Origin: AP-15 sp963832875
GTDB taxonomy: Bacteria > Pseudomonadota > Alphaproteobacteria > ATCC43930 > CGMCC-115725
Length of the DNA stretch: 64,000 bases
Assembly (NCBI GenBank): GCA_963832875.1
Contig: CAWHWB010000002.1
Coordinates: 496,001 to 560,000 of the forward strand
Direction: 5' to 3'
Below are positions 9,283-16,167 of the stretch, in pieces; the stretch's first letter is position 1; every line of letters begins with the position of its first letter. Both the position numbers and the translations under genes were made by a program. Under the pieces are notes generated by a model that saw only the letters and a list, made by a program, of their open reading frames with translations, was not told the origin of the DNA and did not search any database.

Positions 9283-9720
9283 ATGCGCATCGCCCAAACC
9301 CGCCTGACGGTCGAGACCGAGCCCCGCGAGATCAGGGAGATTACCGCCGACATCACGCGCTGGGTCGGGAACCAGCGCATCGGCTGCGGGTTGCTGACGG
9401 TCTACATTCCACACACCTCGGCCTCGCTGCTGATCCAGGAGAACGCCGCATCCGACGTTCGCCGTGACCTCGACGCCTTTCTGCGGCGGATCGTCCCCGA
9501 GGACATGGCGCTATACCGTCACAATGACGAGGGCCCGGACGACATGCCGGCCCACATCAAGGCCGCCTTGACCCAGGTGCAGCTGACCATCCCGGTCGCC
9601 GACAGTCGCATGCAGCTCGGCACCTGGCAGGGGATCTTCCTGCTCGAGCACCGCGCCTCCCGCCATCACCGCTCATTGATCCTGACCCTGATCGGCGACG
9701 ACACAGTCTCCGATCGATAA
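9283..9720 (+). CDS. YjbQ/UPF0047 family protein (secondary thiamine-phosphate synthase)
   Basis: A 145-residue protein of the YjbQ/UPF0047 family, for which a weak thiamine-phosphate synthase activity has been described; its main physiological role is unsettled. Conserved blocks: IPHTSASLLIQENA, RHNDEGPDDMPAHIKAAL and QLGTWQGIFLLEHR, including the metal-binding and catalytic His and Asp positions. The ATG at 9283 is chosen because AGGAG lies just upstream and the protein begins at the usual place (MRIAQTRLTVETE). It is divergent from the isovaleryl-CoA dehydrogenase. Confidence 0.88.
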   Translation: MRIAQTRLTVETEPREIREITADITRWVGNQRIGCGLLTVYIPHTSASLLIQENAASDVRRDLDAFLRRIVPEDMALYRHNDEGPDDMPAHIKAALTQVQLTIPVADSRMQLGTWQGIFLLEHRASRHHRSLILTLIGDDTVSDR

Positions 9721-9755
9721 TTAAGACCGGTTGCGGATCCTTCCGGCTTCGGGAT

Positions 9756-9781
9756 TTGACATCCCGCCGCCCGACTACGAT
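9756..9781 (+). promoter_or_regulatory. Weak sigma70-like promoter candidate for the antitoxin-like gene
   Basis: TTGACA at 9756-9761 is a perfect -35 hexamer; the best -10 nearby is TACGAT at 9776-9781, giving a short 14-base spacer. The antitoxin-like ATG lies only 10 bases further on, so the transcript would be almost leaderless. The spacer makes this uncertain. Confidence 0.25.
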
Positions 9782-9790
9782 GTTCTGATC

Positions 9791-10147
9791 ATGCCGTCAG
9801 CATTAGCCGCGATCGACCCTGCCGCCCTACGCCCCCACTCGGATCGCAGCAGCCTCGTTTTGCGAACTGAAAGTTGGATTCATCGCCCCGTCGCCTTCCA
9901 TGGGGATGTGCCGGAAATTCGCGCCGTGTTTCTGTTGCGCGCGGCGCGAGATCCGGAAAGCGGAAGGTTGCTTGTCACGTCCTATACTCATGCCGGGCTT
10001 GCTTTCGAAGCCGAAGATTTCGCGGATGCGATGCGCCGTGCTATCGCGATCGTTCCCGACTTCGCGCTCGCAGCGGGGCTGGGCGCAGAAGGCCTCGCAA
10101 TCGTTTTGGATGAATACCCGTCGATCGACGACCTCGATCTCGGCTGA
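9791..10147 (+). CDS. DUF1902/HicB-like antitoxin candidate
   Basis: A 118-residue protein. The C-terminal part (from about residue 55, including RDPESGRLLVTS, THAGLAFEAEDFADAM and IVPDFALAA) resembles the HicB/DUF1902 antitoxin fold, in which a partial RNase-H-like sheet carries a DPE-x-G and a GL-x-xEA motif. The N-terminal 50 residues are not recognised. It lies 6 bases upstream of a HicA-family toxin remnant, which is the main support for the assignment. The ATG at 9791 is used; an in-frame TTG at 9731 would extend it. It may still be translated although its toxin partner is broken. Confidence 0.5.
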   Translation: MPSALAAIDPAALRPHSDRSSLVLRTESWIHRPVAFHGDVPEIRAVFLLRAARDPESGRLLVTSYTHAGLAFEAEDFADAMRRAIAIVPDFALAAGLGAEGLAIVLDEYPSIDDLDLG

Positions 10148-10153
10148 CCTGCG

Positions 10154-10345
10154 GTGAAGCTCTCGGAGGAGCTGCGCTGACTGCTGCGCGAGGCCGGCTG
10201 CGAATTGGTGCGCCATGGACGGGGCGACCACGAAATCTGGCGGAGCCCGAAAACCGGTGCGGTGCTAGTCGTCGACGACGGTATGAAGTCGCGGCACATT
10301 GCGAATCGGGTTCTAAGGGCCGCGGGCTTGCCAAAAGCCTTTTAG
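10154..10345 (+). pseudogene. HicA-family toxin remnant with in-frame TGA
   Basis: Starting at GTG 10154, the frame reads VKLSEELR, then TGA at 10178-10180 (codon 9), then continues without interruption as LLREAGCELVRHGRGDHEIW and on to SRHIANRVLRAAGLPKAF and a TAG stop at 10343-10345. The part after the TGA is a near-complete HicA mRNA-interferase-type toxin (GDHEIW, SRHxAN and AGLPKAF are hallmarks of one HicA subgroup). CGA to TGA (Arg to stop) is the simplest explanation, since Arg fits that helix. No ATG lies downstream; weak TTG/GTG codons at 10205/10208 would remove the first helix. Together with the gene at 9791 it forms a decayed HicBA-like module. Sequencing error cannot be excluded. 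Confidence 0.65.
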
Positions 10346-10455
10346 GCGCGGCGCCGTTGCCCGGTCGCCGCCATGCGGAAGAGAGGTCAATTTTGAGAGC
10401 TGTCCGGGGGCGGGTCCACCCCGCTCCCCGGCGCGACTGCTCCGCGGCGGCCATT

Positions 10456-10947
10456 TCAAAGTGGGGTCGCCAGCAGGGTGGGGACGGCGAAGGTGTCGAG
10501 GAGGACGAGCTTGTCGCGGATTTTGAGGCTGGCGGGGGTGAATTCCAGCCGGGTGCGGTAGAGGCCGGTGGCGAAGAGGCGCGTTTCGCCTTCCTGGTCG
10601 GTCTGGAACACCGCGAACGGGGCTTCGACCACAGGCCCCTCGGCTCCGGCCGGGAGCAGGCGCGGTAAGCCGATGATATGGCGGTCGGTGTGGATGTTGT
10701 ACTTGTTGGCTTCGCGCAAGGCGCGGATGCGGTCTTCGAGCACCGCCCGGCTGTCGCAGAAGATCAGCGCCGCCGGCAGGCCGCGATCCAAATTCTCGCG
10801 CGAGACGACGTTGTAGCGGCATTCCGCGGCGAAGAGACCGAGCCACGCGTCGTAGTTCGCCAGATCGAGCAACGCGCCGTATTCGGCCAAGAGTTCGTGG
10901 ATCGCGGCGCGGTCGGGCCCAAGGGCTGGCCTGCGGTCGGAGATCAT
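10456..10947 (-). CDS. Aromatic-ring-hydroxylating dioxygenase beta subunit
   Basis: A 163-residue small subunit of a Rieske non-haem iron oxygenase. It has the SnoaL/NTF2-like fold typical of beta subunits: the helix IHELLAEYGALLDLANYDAWLGLFA, the conserved block RAVLEDRIRALREANKYN followed by HTDRHIIGLPRL, and the C-terminal strands DKLVLLDTFAVPTLLATPL. Beta subunits are structural and can influence substrate specificity. The ATG overlaps the alpha-subunit stop (ATGA), so the two are coupled. Substrate is unknown; the overall type is similar to anthranilate/salicylate or benzoate-group oxygenases. Confidence 0.85.
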   Translation of the reverse strand: MISDRRPALGPDRAAIHELLAEYGALLDLANYDAWLGLFAAECRYNVVSRENLDRGLPAALIFCDSRAVLEDRIRALREANKYNIHTDRHIIGLPRLLPAGAEGPVVEAPFAVFQTDQEGETRLFATGLYRTRLEFTPASLKIRDKLVLLDTFAVPTLLATPL

Positions 10948-12200
10948 CGCACCGCGCCCGCCGGCTCGATCCCGAGCAATTCGGCGTAATACGACCAGAA
11001 GCCGCGCAATGGCACATCGTGGACCCGGTAGTCGCGGTCGGAAATGACCCCGCCGCCGCCCAATTCGATGACCGTGGCGCTGTCCCGGTCCGGCTTCGAG
11101 GCGCGATGGGCGATTTCGATCGCCTCGCCATCCTCCATCGAGACGAGCCCGGCCGGACCGACCAGATTGGCCTGGCGCAGGCGGTGCAAGACCATCTCCG
11201 GCGGATCGTCGGCATAGCCGATCATGGTCTGGAACACCTCGACCTCGTCGAGCCCGCGCGGCCGGATCTGACGGATCGCCAGGCTGTTCGAAATCTGCAC
11301 GAAGACCGCGGTGGGGAAGACCGAGGTTACGACCAGGTTCAGCCGGTCGTTGCGCTCGGGCCAGAACGTCACCAGCTCCGGCTCCCTCAACGCCAGATAA
11401 TCGGCGCGCACCCGGGCGCCGGCATAGGCCTCTCGGGCGAATTCGGCGGTGTCGCTGTCGGCCTCGGCCCAGGTGATGCTGTGGCGATGGCGCGGGTCCA
11501 TCCTGACCCCGCCGATTTGGGTCGAGCGGTCGAGCCCGAAGGTGACGAGAAACTCGTGCAAGAGGCTGGCGTGGTAGTTGTCGCGGGTGTTTTCGGCGTA
11601 GAGCTTCCAGTTGGCGCGGATGCGCTGGCGGTTGTAGCCGAGCACCCGAACCGGCCGGCCCAGCAGACGCTCGAGCTGCTCCAGGATCGGTGCGCCGAGA
11701 TAATCCTCCAGCGGCGCGGCTTCCTCAGCCAAGGTGCCGAACACCGCGCCGGCGACGATGCCGACCCGTAGCGGACGCAGGCCGTGCGCGCCCATGTCGA
11801 AGCCCGGGTCCATCCCGCCCTTGCCCCTGATCCCGCGGCGGAACGGGATCGCGGTCAGTCGCCCGTCGAACCCGTAGCACCATTGGTGATAAATGCAGAC
11901 ATGCTCGCTGGCGTTGCCGGACAGCTCGCGCCGCACCATCGCTCCGCGATGGGCGCAGCGGTTGACGAAGGCCTTGACCGCACCCGTCTGGTCACGGTTG
12001 ACGACGACGGGCGTCTCGCCGACCCATGTCGTGCGGAAATCGCCGGGGTCGGGGATCTCGGCCTCGAGCCCGAGAAAGCTCCAGACCGGCCCGCGAAAGA
12101 TCCGCTCCTGCTCGTGCTCGTAGATTTCAGGATCGTGGTAGAGACGGTACGGCACCCGGCTGTAGTCGCGCGCCGGCCACATCGCAGCGGTCACCATCAT
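10944..12200 (-). CDS. Aromatic-ring-hydroxylating dioxygenase alpha subunit (Rieske)
   Basis: A 418-residue catalytic subunit. The Rieske 2Fe-2S ligands are visible as CAHRG (about residues 82-86) and C-x-YHQWCYGFDG (about 102-114); the mononuclear-iron site is in ENTRDNYHASLLHEF (about 203-217, the D/N-x-x-H-x4-H pattern), with a C-terminal third-ligand region. The N-terminus YRLYHDPEIYEHEQERIFRG fits the group. The ATG at 12200 is supported by AGGAAG a few bases upstream. No ferredoxin or reductase gene lies nearby, so electrons must come from a trans-encoded partner. The natural substrate is not determinable from sequence. Confidence 0.9.
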   Translation of the reverse strand: MMVTAAMWPARDYSRVPYRLYHDPEIYEHEQERIFRGPVWSFLGLEAEIPDPGDFRTTWVGETPVVVNRDQTGAVKAFVNRCAHRGAMVRRELSGNASEHVCIYHQWCYGFDGRLTAIPFRRGIRGKGGMDPGFDMGAHGLRPLRVGIVAGAVFGTLAEEAAPLEDYLGAPILEQLERLLGRPVRVLGYNRQRIRANWKLYAENTRDNYHASLLHEFLVTFGLDRSTQIGGVRMDPRHRHSITWAEADSDTAEFAREAYAGARVRADYLALREPELVTFWPERNDRLNLVVTSVFPTAVFVQISNSLAIRQIRPRGLDEVEVFQTMIGYADDPPEMVLHRLRQANLVGPAGLVSMEDGEAIEIAHRASKPDRDSATVIELGGGGVISDRDYRVHDVPLRGFWSYYAELLGIEPAGAVR

Positions 12201-12310
12201 CGTCTTCCTGCGCGAGAAGCGTCGACTGGGGATGCTAATTTATCGGCACAGGCGTCGCAACCGGCACCCGGTCTTGCCCCGACGGGCGCGGCGGGCCATG
12301 GTCCGGCGTC

Positions 12311-12823
12311 ATGAGCGCCGTGCCGTTGACGCCCGACCAATTGTTCTCCCATCTCGATGCGCTGGGGATCGCGCACCGCACCGTTACGCACGCGCCCATC
12401 TTCACCGTCGCCGAGGCCGCCATGGTCTATCGCGACATGCCGGGGGGCCATTGCAAGAGCCTCTTTCTCAGGGACAAAAAAGGCGGGTTCTGGCTCGCGG
12501 TGATGCTCGAGGAGCGCCGGATCGCACTCGGCAAGCTCGCCGCCCGGCTCGTAGCGACGCGCTTTTCGTTCGGCAGCGCGGACGAGCTCTATGCGCTGCT
12601 GGGGGTGCATCCGGGCAGCGTGACGCCCTTTGCGCTGGTCAACGACGCGGCGCACCGGGTGACGCCGGTGCTCGACCGCGCCATGCTCGATCATGACCCG
12701 CTCAACTATCACCCGCTGGCGAACGACCGCACCACCGCGATCGCATCGGCGGACCTGCTGCGCTTTATTGCCGCCTGCGGGCACCGGCCGCGCATCATCG
12801 ACCTGGCCGAGCTCGAACGTTAG
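12311..12823 (+). CDS. YbaK/ProX-type prolyl-tRNA synthetase associated domain protein
   Basis: A 170-residue stand-alone aminoacyl-tRNA deacylase domain (YbaK/EbsC superfamily, ProXp/PrdX branch) that hydrolyses mischarged tRNA such as Ala-tRNA(Pro). Features: THAPIFTVAEAAMV, GGHCKSLFLRDKKGGFWLAVM with the conserved catalytic Lys, the SFGSADELYALLGVHPGSVTPFAL block, and the C-terminal DLLRFIAACGH. The order and spacing match PrdX-type proteins of about 170 residues. The specific edited amino acid is inferred from the family only. Confidence 0.85.
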   Translation: MSAVPLTPDQLFSHLDALGIAHRTVTHAPIFTVAEAAMVYRDMPGGHCKSLFLRDKKGGFWLAVMLEERRIALGKLAARLVATRFSFGSADELYALLGVHPGSVTPFALVNDAAHRVTPVLDRAMLDHDPLNYHPLANDRTTAIASADLLRFIAACGHRPRIIDLAELER

Positions 12824-12952
12824 CGCCGCCCCGGTCCAGACGCCGGAAGACTTTGCGTCGCCGGCATCACCTCGGCCAACCATCGCTTAGGGGGCGCTTG
12901 TCATCGTCGCGGCGTGCGGCCATGTTGTCGGGTAAACCGCAAGAGGAAAGCG

Positions 12953-13865
12953 ATGCCGAGCGAACCTTTGATCGGCGGCGCGGCTGCCACCCCAGTCAAG
13001 GACGTGACCACGGCGACGTTCATGGCCGACGTCGTCGACGGCTCGTTCGAAACCCCGGTCATTGTCGATTTCTGGGCGCCGTGGTGCGGGCCGTGCCGGC
13101 AGCTCGGCCCGATCCTCGAAAAAACCGTCCGCGCCGCCAATGGCGCGGTGCGGATGGTCAAGCTCAACATCGACGAGAACCCCGAAATCGCACAGCAGAT
13201 GCGCATCCAGTCGATCCCGGCGGTCTACGCTTTCCGGGATGGCAGACCGGTTGACGGCTTTGTCGGCGCATTGCCGGAAAGCCAGGTCAAGCAGTTCATC
13301 CAGCGCGTCAGCGGCGGCAAGGTCGGCGGCCCCTCGCCGGTCGAGGAGGCGATGACGATGGCCAAGGAGGCCTTGCAGGCCGGCGACCACGCCAGCGCCG
13401 CTGGGGTTTTTGCGCAGGTGCTGCAGCGCGAGCCCGGCCATGTCGAGGCGCAGGCCGGCCTCGCCCGCGCGATGATTGCCAAGGGTGACTTCGCCAAGGC
13501 GCGCCAGAACTCTCGACCGGGTCGCCGCGGAGAACGCCGGCCATGCCGAGATCGCCGCGGCGCGCTCGGCGCTCGAACTGGCCGAGCAGGCGGCAAAGGC
13601 GATGGCGTCGGCGGGCAAGCTGCGCGCGCGCCTCACGCAGAACCCCGATGACCACGAAGCCCGCCTCGAGCTGGCGACGGCATTATTCGGCAGCGGCGAC
13701 CGGGAAGCCGCGATCGACCAGCTCCTGACCCTGTTCAAGCGCGACCGCGAATGGAACGAACAGGCCGCGCGCAAGCAGCTCGTCAAGTTTTTCGAGGCGA
13801 TGGGCGGCACCGATCCGTTGACCTTGAGCGGGCGGCGGCGGCTGTCTTCGCTAATGTTTTCGTGA
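12953..13865 (+). CDS. cnoX: CnoX/YbbN-type thioredoxin-TPR co-chaperone, interrupted by a +1 frameshift
   Basis: An N-terminal thioredoxin domain (residues about 25-130) with WAPWCGPCR, cis-Pro SIPAVYAF and the start of TPR-like repeats (EEAMTMAKEALQAGDHASAAGVFAQVLQREPGHVEAQAGLARAMI). The frame then breaks after KARQ; the correct continuation TLDRVAAENAGHAEIAAARS to the C-terminal LFKRDREWNEQAARKQLVKF and LTLSGRRRLSSLMFS runs one frame over to 13865. Deleting one A of the AA at 13508-13509 restores about 303 residues, the normal CnoX length, and creates GACTC (a GANTC site). The ATG at 12953 has GAGGAAAG upstream. Unlike E. coli CnoX, this one keeps a CGPC redox pair and so could act as both holdase and oxidoreductase. 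Confidence 0.85.
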
Positions 13866-13891
13866 CGGATGTTTTCGTAAGGGAGGAGCGG

Positions 13892-14548
13892 ATGAGCGAG
13901 CGGCCGGGCGCAACGTCGCTGTGCGAGACCCTGCCGATCTTCCCGCTGGCGGGGGTGCTGCTGCTGCCGCGCGGCCAGCTGCCGCTCAACATCTTTGAGC
14001 CGCGATATCTGGCGATGACCCGCGACGCGCTGGCCGGCGACCGCCTGATCGGCATGGTCCAGCCGAGCGATCCGCATCAGCCGGCGGCGGGCAACCCGCC
14101 GGTCTATCCGACCGGATGCGCCGGCCGGATCACCTCGTTTTCCGAGACCGAGGACGGGCGCTTCCTGATCACGCTAACCGGGCTCTGCCGCTTTCGCATC
14201 CGCGAGGAGTTGCCGCTGTTGAGCGGCTATCGGCGGGTGGTGCCGCAATGGGACGAATATGCCGGCGATCTGCGCAATGAACGCGAGCCTGGCTTCGACC
14301 GCGAACGGCTGATCCGCGGCCTGCGGGCCTATTTCGACCGGCATCGGATCAAAGCCGAGTGGGACACGATCAGCTCGGTGCCGGGCGAGCGGCTGATCAC
14401 CTCGATCGCGATGGTCTGTCCATTCGATCCAAGCGAAAAACAGGCTTTGCTGGAAGCGCCCGATCTCGCGGCGCGCGCCCAGCTGTTGACGGCGATCGTC
14501 GAGATGGCGGTGCTCGACCGGCCGGGCGGCGGCGAATCGCGGCATTGA
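13892..14548 (+). CDS. Lon-protease substrate-binding-domain protein
   Basis: A 218-residue protein made of the Lon N-terminal (LON/PUA-like) domain alone, without ATPase or protease domains. Hallmarks: LPIFPLAGVLLLPRGQLPLN, IFEPRYLAMTRDAL, GCAGRITSFSETEDGRFLI and GLCRFRI. Such stand-alone proteins are common in alphaproteobacteria, directly between a thioredoxin/CnoX gene and a Trm112 gene, as here. Function is not established; a substrate-presenting or scaffold role is assumed from the domain. The ATG at 13892 has GGAGGAG upstream. The gene lies 26 bases after the cnoX stop, probably in one transcription unit running to 15194. Confidence 0.88.
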   Translation: MSERPGATSLCETLPIFPLAGVLLLPRGQLPLNIFEPRYLAMTRDALAGDRLIGMVQPSDPHQPAAGNPPVYPTGCAGRITSFSETEDGRFLITLTGLCRFRIREELPLLSGYRRVVPQWDEYAGDLRNEREPGFDRERLIRGLRAYFDRHRIKAEWDTISSVPGERLITSIAMVCPFDPSEKQALLEAPDLAARAQLLTAIVEMAVLDRPGGGESRH

Positions 14549-14584
14549 GCGGGGCTCGGACCGGCATTAGCACGGAGGATCGGT

Positions 14585-14803
14585 ATGGAAGGCTCGTCGG
14601 AAATCGATCCCAAGCTCCTCGAGATCCTGGTCTGTCCGCTGACCAAGGGGCCATTGCGCTATGACCGTGAGGCGCAGGAGCTGATCAGCGAGGAGGCGGG
14701 GCTCGCCTATCCGATCCGTGACGGCATTCCGATCATGCTGGTCGACGAGGCGCGGCCATTGCGCGACGACGAAGCGGCAACCAAGCGGTTGCCGCCATCT
14801 TGA
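14585..14803 (+). CDS. Trm112 family protein
   Basis: A 72-residue Trm112-like protein: IDPKLLEILVCPLTKGPLRYDREAQEL, then AGLAYPIRDGIPIMLVDEAR. In eukaryotes and archaea Trm112 activates several methyltransferases that modify tRNA, rRNA and release factors; bacterial homologues are small and often keep only one Cys, as here (VCPLTKG). The start follows a GGAGG-like site (cacggaggatcggt). Located between the Lon-domain protein and the DUF971 protein, a conserved alphaproteobacterial order. Confidence 0.88.
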   Translation: MEGSSEIDPKLLEILVCPLTKGPLRYDREAQELISEEAGLAYPIRDGIPIMLVDEARPLRDDEAATKRLPPS

Positions 14804-14813
14804 GAGAACCCGG

Positions 14814-15194
14814 GTGAGCGCCGGCGGCAGCCCGCGCTGGCCGGTCGAGCTGCGGCTGAAGCAGGCCGAAAAGCTGATCGAAATCAGCTTCGACGACGGC
14901 AGCCATTTTCGCCTGCCGGCTGAGTACCTGCGGGTCGAAAGCCCGTCGGCCGAGGTGCAGGGCCACGGTCCCGGCCAGAAGACGCTGGTCGCCGGCCGCG
15001 CCCATGTCGGGATCCTTGGGCTCGAGCCGGTCGGCAATTACGCCGTGCGGATCATTTTCGACGACCTGCACGACACCGGGATCTTTTCCTGGAGCTATCT
15101 GCACCAGCTCGGCGTCGAGCACGACCAGCGCTGGCGCGCCTATATTGAAGGATTGGCCGCGAACGGGCTGAGCCGCGAGCCGCGACGATCGTGA
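14814..15194 (+). CDS. DUF971 (gamma-butyrobetaine hydroxylase-like N-terminal) domain protein
   Basis: A 126-residue protein that starts at GTG 14814. Its sequence PVELRLKQAEKLIEISFDDG, HFRLPAEYLRVESPSAEVQGH and VGNYAVRIIFDDLHDTGIFSWSYLHQLG matches the DUF971 domain, which also forms the N-terminus of gamma-butyrobetaine hydroxylases. Stand-alone copies are often linked to Fe-S or Mrp/ApbC context, but no such gene is adjacent here. It is the last gene of the plus-strand housekeeping run; GC content drops sharply afterwards. Confidence 0.8.
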   Translation: MSAGGSPRWPVELRLKQAEKLIEISFDDGSHFRLPAEYLRVESPSAEVQGHGPGQKTLVAGRAHVGILGLEPVGNYAVRIIFDDLHDTGIFSWSYLHQLGVEHDQRWRAYIEGLAANGLSREPRRS

Positions 15195-15393
15195 GCCGGC
15201 TAATTTCGGCGTGACCGGCCGATACGCGAACCCGGGAGATCGCCGCATAGAGGTTTACAGATCGGCTCGCTGAGTCTGTGTGTGTGTCCGGCGGATGGCA
15301 AATGGCGATGGCGTTTATGTGGTCTTCGAAGCATAGGGCGGCGGCGCAGACGCAAGACCTAGAAGGGGAAACGTTGTACCAGCCTCCCCACAT

Positions 15394-15940
15394 TCACACA
15401 TCCCTGCCGCTCTGACGATCTAAAAATACCTGTCGGTAGTGTTCAGCTATCTGTCGCGCAAAGGTTCTGAGATTTTCCTCCAAGGACAGAAGGCGCTCTA
15501 TCCCCTCCTCCTCGGTCTTGGCCACAAACCACTCCCGACGCGGTTTCAATGCGTCGAGAAACATCGTGTAAAAATCGATATCGAAAATGAGGATATCTTC
15601 GAGCAATGCAGTTAACGCCGTCTCCCATCTTGCACGAGCGGAGTCATATTCGGCTTTTAAGGTGGCATGGGACACCTCTTTATCATTGGCCAGATAGAAT
15701 GCGCGCTTGGCGCATCCGAAACTCTCCAGTAGAATCGAAAAAATCCGTAGCTTTCTCATAAAGTTTTTTCAGCTCAGCAAATTTTTTCTCCGCTGCCCAG
15801 CGCGCGCGTTCCTCAGTGATATTCCGCAGCTGCGTCTCACGTGCGTATCGCGCGCTGAGCCGCTGCGCGAGCAGCGATACACCGCTGCCGAGAAGTGCGC
15901 CAGCCAGAGTGCCTAGCACAGGGATTAAGCCGCCGAACAA
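15394..15940 (-). CDS. Membrane-anchored coiled-coil protein of unknown function, frameshifted
   Basis: Two overlapping frames together make one protein of about 181 residues. The first (from ATG 15940) starts FGGLIPVLGTLAGALLGSGV, one glycine-rich membrane helix, followed by a basic, charged helix (QRLSARYARETQLRNITEER, then KFAELKKLYEKATDF). The frame then shifts at a run of six T on the coding strand (15738-15743 on the plus strand); with five T the protein continues ILLESFGCAKRAFYLANDKE and on to LEENLRTFARQIAEHYRQVF and the stop at 15394. The second part is helical and acidic. Codon use and GC are visibly lower than in the neighbours, suggesting horizontal acquisition. Not recognised as any named family. 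Either a real frameshift or a homopolymer error. Confidence 0.5.
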
Positions 15941-16167
15941 GGTGCGAAGCTGACCGAAGTGGCGTGAATTTCCAGGAACGCAGATTATACGTCACACAAA
16001 AGGGCCGAAGCAGTTGACCGCGCCGCTCGCGATTCCCTTAACAGTCCTCGGCGCTCCAGGCCGCACCGCGGAAGCATTTTACACCAAATAATTTCCTTGC
16101 TTCAAATACTCCAGGGCACGACAGAATGGCTCCTTCGCGTCGCATGACGCGATGCGCCGTTTGCGGG

